Assembly (NCBI RefSeq): GCF_002428305.1
Contig: NZ_DIVJ01000024.1
Location: 1-35,205 of the forward strand
Length of the DNA stretch: 35,205 bases
Direction of reading: 5' to 3'
Source of the DNA: Flavobacterium sp. UBA6135
GTDB lineage: Bacteria > Bacteroidota > Bacteroidia > Flavobacteriales > Flavobacteriaceae
In this document: positions 31,185 through 35,205 of the stretch, piece by piece
How the letters are laid out: each line of letters opens with the position of its first letter
How positions within the stretch are numbered: position 1 is the first letter of the stretch
The notes under the pieces: model-generated
Database searches by the model: none
What the model saw: only the letters and a program-made list of their open reading frames with translations
What the model was told of the DNA's origin: nothing
Program-made: the position numbers and the translations under genes

Positions 31185-31385
31185 ATGCTACAAAAAATTT
31201 TAGTGAAAATTAGGAAAATTAGAAATGAAAATTCATTGTCTCAAGAGTTTATGGCTAACGAATTAGAAATTTCTCAAAGTCAATACGGAAAGATAGAAAA
31301 TGGAAAAGTAACCTTAAGTTTTGAAAGATTGCAGAAGATTGCTACTATTTTAAAAGTAGATATAACGACCTTAACGAACGAATAA
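31185..31385 (+). CDS. Small XRE-family DNA-binding regulator
   Basis: Encodes 66 residues, almost only the helix-turn-helix domain: IRKIRNENSLSQEFMANELE, then ISQSQYGKIENGKVTLSFER and LQKIATILKVDITTL. No extra sensor domain. Divergent from the peptide/GLPGLI array, whose first operator candidate lies about 120 bases away. It probably represses itself (palindrome at 31161-31177) and perhaps the array. It is convergent with gldD. No toxin partner is adjacent, so an antitoxin role is not supported. Confidence 0.9.
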   Translation: MLQKILVKIRKIRNENSLSQEFMANELEISQSQYGKIENGKVTLSFERLQKIATILKVDITTLTNE

Positions 31386-31427
31386 AATTCAAGAATAAAC
31401 CAATAAACATTATTAATAAATCCCTAC

Positions 31428-31985
31428 TTACTTCTTCCACCGCAACGTCTCCATCAACGTTTGCACATCATCCTTAATATAACTCGCAGCCGGCATGATA
31501 GAGTCAAAATTCGGCTTGGTATAGAAGTAAACAGAACCTGTCACAAAATGATTAAGACTGTCTGTTAAATAAAACTGGGTGTTGGTTGCCGCATTACCTC
31601 CCACTTGATAAAACATACCATATACTTTATCTTTCGTATTGATAAAAGGTAATTCAACAATGTCATCTGCTTTAATTACGTGTTCGTATGTGAGTTTTTG
31701 AGCATCTCGCAACAAGGTTTCTAAATTAGAAGAAACAGGCATGTATGTCAAAAAAACAGAAGCTTTCATTCTCGGATAGGTAATCGTAACATTACAGTCT
31801 TGCTTTACCTTAACATTGGTTTCCGTATTGTAATCAAATACAAACGGACACGGGCTATCAAAGCCCATATAAATAGCTTCTTCATAATCCAATCGCAAAT
31901 GAGCAAAAGGTTTTGGCATTACGTCGTCTTTACAACTTGCCAGTAGCACTAATCCAAACAGAAATAACACCTTTCTTTTAAGCAT
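31428..31985 (-). CDS. gldD: Gliding motility lipoprotein GldD
   Basis: Encodes 185 residues. Lipobox LLASC with C18. Family sequence after it: PKPFAHLRLDYEEAIYMGFD, then a Cys pair region (SPCPFVFDY, VKQDCNVTITYP). GldD is a lipoprotein needed for gliding motility in Flavobacterium johnsoniae, related to the type IX secretion and gliding machinery. It overlaps the end of gldE by 8 bases. Last gene of mutY-ssb-gldE-gldD. Confidence 0.93.
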   Translation of the reverse strand: MLKRKVLFLFGLVLLASCKDDVMPKPFAHLRLDYEEAIYMGFDSPCPFVFDYNTETNVKVKQDCNVTITYPRMKASVFLTYMPVSSNLETLLRDAQKLTYEHVIKADDIVELPFINTKDKVYGMFYQVGGNAATNTQFYLTDSLNHFVTGSVYFYTKPNFDSIMPAASYIKDDVQTLMETLRWKK

Positions 31986-33297
31986 CTAAAGTAACTTTGA
32001 TTTGTTTCACTCTTTTTTTGTCAACCGCTTCTATAGTAAACACCACATTTTGAAAAGCTATTCTTTGTCCTTTCTTGGGAAAACTTCCGATGATTTCTAA
32101 AATGAATCCGGCCAAGGTTTCGGCTTCTCCTTTATTGGCTTCAAAAACTTCATCGTCAACATCCACAATTCTATAGAAATCTTTGAGGTTAATCTTTCCT
32201 TCAAAAAGAAAATTCCGATCATCTATTTGTGAATAATTGATGTTCTCATCATCAAATTCATCACTGATATCGCCCACAATTTCTTCAATAATATCTTCAA
32301 GCGTTACCACACCAGAAGTTCCTCCATATTCATCTACTACAACTGCCAAATGACTCTTTTTATTTTGAAAGTCTTTTAATAAATCATCTAATTTTTTGTT
32401 TTCCGGCACAAAAAAAGGCTCACGTAACAAACTTTTCCAATCAAAATTAATAGTATCAATATGTGGAATCAAATCTTTAACATACAAAACACCTTCAATT
32501 TGATCGATATTGTCATGATAAACAGGAATCCGCGAAAAACCTCTACTCACAATTTTAGGCATGATCTCTTCAAAAGTTTCATCATCTTCCAACGCAAAAA
32601 CATCAATTCGCGGACTCATCACTTGACTCGCGTCGGTATTTCCAAACGAAACAATACCTTCCAAAATTTTTTGCTCTTCATCGGATGTTTCCTCAGAAGA
32701 TGTAAGCTCCAAGGCTTGTGACAATTGATTGACTGATAAATTTGATTTTTGCTTACCTAATTTTTGTTCCAAATAAATAGTAATCGCCCGCATAGGCATG
32801 TTCAGCGGTGTTAAAAGAATATTGAAAAACGCAAGCGGTTTTGCAATTAGTTTAGCAAACTTTACATTGTTCCTGTTGGCATAAATCTTTGGCAAAACCT
32901 CACCAAATAATAAAATTAAAAAAGTAACTACCCCCACTTCAACAATCCATTTAATAGCTTCAGATTGAATACTACCAAAAAGACTGTTTTTGATAAACGA
33001 GAAAACTATAACTATAGCAATATTGATAAAATTATTGACAATCAATATGGTTGCCAATAATTTTTTTGGTTTTTCAAGTAATAGAGAAATTGTAAGGTCT
33101 TTGCCTCCTGATTCTTCCGAAATCTCATCAATATCTTTTTGAGAAAGTGAAAAAAGAGCCACTTCTGCTCCTGAAATCAAAGCAGAGCAAATTAGTAAAA
33201 CAACAATGCTTATCAATCCAAAAAGCAAACTTGGATCAAAATTTTCTAAAATACCGAGAGGTTCAGGGTCCAAATAATGGTAAATTTGGTTAAACAA
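31978..33297 (-). CDS. gldE: Gliding motility protein GldE (hemolysin C/CorC-like, CBS domains)
   Basis: Encodes 439 residues. Begins with a TTG codon at 33297, two bases after the ssb stop; no ATG is available before the first membrane segment. Residues about 25-200 are the DUF21 membrane domain (ALISGAEVALFSLSQKDIDE). Then comes a pair of CBS domains (MSPRIDVFALEDDETFEEIM, and KKSHLAVVVDEYGGTSGVVT) and a C-terminal CorC_HlyC domain (EAETLAGFILEIIGSFPKKG). The family binds nucleotides and includes Mg/Co efflux-like proteins. GldE is known to support gliding together with GldD, and the gene overlaps gldD. Confidence 0.93.
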   Translation of the reverse strand: MFNQIYHYLDPEPLGILENFDPSLLFGLISIVVLLICSALISGAEVALFSLSQKDIDEISEESGGKDLTISLLLEKPKKLLATILIVNNFINIAIVIVFSFIKNSLFGSIQSEAIKWIVEVGVVTFLILLFGEVLPKIYANRNNVKFAKLIAKPLAFFNILLTPLNMPMRAITIYLEQKLGKQKSNLSVNQLSQALELTSSEETSDEEQKILEGIVSFGNTDASQVMSPRIDVFALEDDETFEEIMPKIVSRGFSRIPVYHDNIDQIEGVLYVKDLIPHIDTINFDWKSLLREPFFVPENKKLDDLLKDFQNKKSHLAVVVDEYGGTSGVVTLEDIIEEIVGDISDEFDDENINYSQIDDRNFLFEGKINLKDFYRIVDVDDEVFEANKGEAETLAGFILEIIGSFPKKGQRIAFQNVVFTIEAVDKKRVKQIKVTLDA

Positions 33298-33299
33298 TA

Positions 33300-33746
33300 T
33301 TAAAACGGCATACCTTCATCAGAATGGCTATCGTTTTGAGAGTCAAAATTACTGCTTTTTATCGAATCAGGCACACCTGATGCATTTGTTTTATTAAGTT
33401 CGGTATCCTTTTTTGTGGTTAAAAAAGTAAACTCCGTGACTTGAATTTCTGTGGTATATTTTGTCACCCCATCTTCTGTTTGCCATTGACGGGATTTAAT
33501 TCGGCCTTCCACATAAATTTTATCACCTTTTGACAGATATTTTTCACAGATTTCAGCAGCTTTATTTCGCACTACCAAATTGTGCCATTCGGTAGAAGTT
33601 ATCTTTTCGTTTGTTGTTTTGTTGATATAAATCTCGTTTGTTGCCAATGGGAATCTTCCAATGCAATTACCTCCATCGAAATAGTGCATTTTTACATCAT
33701 CGCCTAGGTGCCCAATTAACATCACTTTATTTAAAGTACCGTTCAT
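33300..33746 (-). CDS. ssb: Single-stranded DNA-binding protein
   Basis: Encodes 148 residues. OB-fold domain (1 to about 110) starting MNGTLNKVMLIGHLGDDVKM, with TSTEWHNLVVRNKAAEICEK and GDKIYVEGRIKSRQWQTEDG. A flexible linker follows, then the acidic tip SDEGMPF, which recruits partner proteins in repair and replication. Lies 50 bases after mutY and directly before gldE. As the TNEIYINKTTNEK loop differs from the main Ssb of many bacteria, it may be the gldE-linked paralog; a second ssb elsewhere is possible. Confidence 0.95.
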   Translation of the reverse strand: MNGTLNKVMLIGHLGDDVKMHYFDGGNCIGRFPLATNEIYINKTTNEKITSTEWHNLVVRNKAAEICEKYLSKGDKIYVEGRIKSRQWQTEDGVTKYTTEIQVTEFTFLTTKKDTELNKTNASGVPDSIKSSNFDSQNDSHSDEGMPF

Positions 33747-33796
33747 AATATTTATTTTGTTTTAGGAATGTATAAAATTACAAATTTTAATACGGA

Positions 33797-34834
33797 TTAA
33801 AAATTCTTTTCAATAAAATTATAAATCACAATTGGAAAAGGCAATTTTTTTATGGTGTCAAACGACAGTCCGTTTTCCAATTCTCCTTCAATTTCAACCC
33901 TCCAAAAACGGATAGTTATGTGTTGATGAGACAGTTTGTGTAGCACATCAAAATTATCAAAAGGTACAATTGCGTTTATTTTATAATTGTAATTTTCTTG
34001 TCCCTTAACCAATTGTACTATTTCTTTTTCAGAACGTATATTTTCTGTTTCTATCAATGGAAACTCATACAAGTTATGCCAAATCCCTGTTGAAGTTCTT
34101 TTATTTACGACACTATTATTGTTAGCATCTTGAAAAACTAAATAATTAAAAAACCGTTTCGCAATCTTTGTTTTTTTTAATTTTAAGGGAAGTGATTGTA
34201 CTTTTTTCATTTGTAAAGCCGCACAACTAGTATTAAAAACACAAACGGAACAATCAGGGTTTTTTGGCACGCATTGCAATGCACCAAATTCCATAATAGC
34301 TTGGTTAAACAAGGCCGGTTGTTTAGAATCCATAACTTCTTTTGCCAAAGCCGTAAATTCATTTTTAGCTTTAGACGATGAAATATCTGATTCAACATTA
34401 AAATAACGCGACAATACTCTAAAGACATTTCCATCAACCACGGGAACCGCTTCATCATAAGCAAAGGAAGCAATAGCAGCAGCCGTATAAGAACCAATTC
34501 CTTTTAGTTCTAACAATTCATTGTATGTTTTAGGAAATTGGCCTTCTTTCTCAAAAGCAATGATTTTTGCCGTTTGATGTAAATTCCTGGCTCTGGAATA
34601 ATAACCCAACCCTTGCCAAAGTTTTAAAACTTGTTCTTCGGAGGCTTTAGCCAAATCAAAAACAGTTGGAAAATGAGCTAAAAAAGACTCAAAATAAGGC
34701 AATCCTTGAGCCACTCTTGTTTGTTGTAATATGATTTCTGAGAGCCAAATTTCGTAGGGATTTTGCGAATTTCGCCACGGAAGTTCACGTTTGTTTTGTA
34801 AATACCATTGAATTAAGTAATTAGAAAAACCCAT
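33797..34834 (-). CDS. mutY: A/G-specific adenine DNA glycosylase MutY
   Basis: Encodes 345 residues. Removes adenine opposite 8-oxoguanine. Seen: catalytic Glu E33 in WLSEIILQQTRV; helix-hairpin-helix LELKGIGSYTAAAIASFAYD; catalytic Asp D134 in VPVVDGNVFRVL; iron-sulfur cluster cysteines C188-x6-C195-x2-C198-x5-C204; and a C-terminal NUDIX-like domain with the HKLSHQHITIRFW segment for 8-oxoG recognition. First gene of mutY-ssb-gldE-gldD; divergent from the HU gene. Confidence 0.97.
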   Translation of the reverse strand: MGFSNYLIQWYLQNKRELPWRNSQNPYEIWLSEIILQQTRVAQGLPYFESFLAHFPTVFDLAKASEEQVLKLWQGLGYYSRARNLHQTAKIIAFEKEGQFPKTYNELLELKGIGSYTAAAIASFAYDEAVPVVDGNVFRVLSRYFNVESDISSSKAKNEFTALAKEVMDSKQPALFNQAIMEFGALQCVPKNPDCSVCVFNTSCAALQMKKVQSLPLKLKKTKIAKRFFNYLVFQDANNNSVVNKRTSTGIWHNLYEFPLIETENIRSEKEIVQLVKGQENYNYKINAIVPFDNFDVLHKLSHQHITIRFWRVEIEGELENGLSFDTIKKLPFPIVIYNFIEKNF

Positions 34835-34851
34835 AAATTTAAATTGGTTGA

Positions 34852-34859
34852 CAAAAGTA
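34852..34859 (-). promoter_or_regulatory. Predicted -7 promoter element of mutY-ssb-gldE-gldD
   Basis: TACTTTTG on the minus strand fits TAnnTTTG, 18 bases before the mutY ATG. No clear -33 TTG. The resulting leader would be very short. Confidence 0.5.
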
Positions 34860-34893
34860 AAGCATTATGTAATTAAATTTTAATCGATTATGC

Positions 34894-34925
34894 TTGAATT
34901 ATTGTTTTTTTAATTCATATATTTG
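34894..34925 (+). promoter_or_regulatory. Predicted promoter of the HU gene
   Basis: TTG (34894-34896), a 21-base spacer, and TATATTTG (34918-34925) followed by C: a full match to the Bacteroidota pattern, 43 bases before the ATG. Confidence 0.75.
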
Positions 34926-34967
34926 CACTCTCAAAATTTTACACATAATAATATAAAAAGAATTAAA

Positions 34968-35205
34968 ATGACGAAAGCAGATATCGTAGCAAAGATTTCA
35001 GAGAAATTAGGCCTTGAGAAAGGTGACGTTCAAGCCACTGTTGAATCTTTTATGGAAGAGGTAAAAAACTCATTGGAAACAGGTGACAATGTTTATTTAA
35101 GAGGTTTCGGAAGCTTTATTGTTAAGACAAGAGCAGAAAAAACAGGAAGAAACATTTCAAAAAACACAACAATTAAAATCCCAGCTCACAACATTCCGGC
35201 TTTCA
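34968..35205 (+). CDS. HU/IHF-family DNA-binding protein (3' end outside window)
   Basis: At least 79 codons from the ATG at 34968, running off the window. Begins MTKADIVAKISEKLGLEKGD, with the beta-ribbon region RGFGSFIVKTRAEKTGRNIS and IPAHNIPAF. Dimeric nucleoid protein that bends DNA. The strong promoter upstream fits high expression. HU rather than IHF cannot be settled from this part. Confidence 0.95.
   Translation, partial: MTKADIVAKISEKLGLEKGDVQATVESFMEEVKNSLETGDNVYLRGFGSFIVKTRAEKTGRNISKNTTIKIPAHNIPAF

Noticed and set aside
31185..31385. XRE protein as antitoxin of a toxin-antitoxin pair
   Set aside because: No toxin-like gene is adjacent on the same strand; the next gene downstream is convergent gldD.
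34207..34497. 96-residue second frame on the same strand as mutY
   Set aside because: Lies fully inside the conserved MutY catalytic region; low-complexity Leu/Arg composition.

Overview
The window looks like the chromosome of a low-GC member of the Bacteroidota, most likely Flavobacteriaceae and close to Flavobacterium. The evidence is the linked order mutY-ssb-gldE-gldD, in which gldD and gldE are gliding-motility genes of that phylum. In addition, several promoters carry the Bacteroidota -7 element TAnnTTTG, start codons lack Shine-Dalgarno sequences, and there are many secreted or outer-membrane proteins, including three GLPGLI-family genes. No tRNA, rRNA, CRISPR array or transposase was seen.

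Positions 1-8832 are mostly housekeeping: a rimP-nusA operon (leftward, nusA cut by the window edge) with a terminator-like hairpin in its leader; a divergent universal stress protein; the sucA-odhB pair of the 2-oxoglutarate dehydrogenase complex; a small outer-membrane protein; a small conserved hypothetical; and a polyprenyl diphosphate synthase. Positions 8949-15223 hold a TetR-TolC-MFP-RND efflux operon whose base composition is visibly richer in GC than its surroundings. Then come a small lipoprotein, rpmA/rplU, and a pair of M16 peptidase genes, the first catalytic and the second lacking the zinc motif.

Positions 20171-24300 contain a lipoprotein/CPBP-protease pair (the lipoprotein probably frameshifted near its Cys-containing end), an EamA transporter, a heavy-metal-binding lipoprotein and a small barrel protein. 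A decayed copy of the heavy-metal gene's tail lies beyond the barrel gene.

The most unusual part is 24326-31385. It is an AT-rich leftward array built from three kinds of gene: short secreted Cys peptides, GLPGLI proteins, and a large outer-membrane barrel protein with a carboxypeptidase-like regulatory domain. It contains three peptide genes plus one leaderless relative, three intact GLPGLI genes plus one frameshifted remnant, and one complete barrel gene plus an N-terminal fragment. Two about 210-bp direct repeats carry the upstream region and signal peptide of two peptide genes, while the mature peptides differ strongly. A divergent XRE regulator with a perfect palindrome at its own start stands at the head. 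The architecture (conserved leader, variable cargo, partner gene, one barrel at the end, evidence of recombination) suggests a diversifying secreted-peptide locus; its function is not known to me and is inferred only from layout.

Positions 31428-35205 return to core genes: mutY-ssb-gldE-gldD (leftward) and the start of an HU-family gene (rightward, cut by the window edge).
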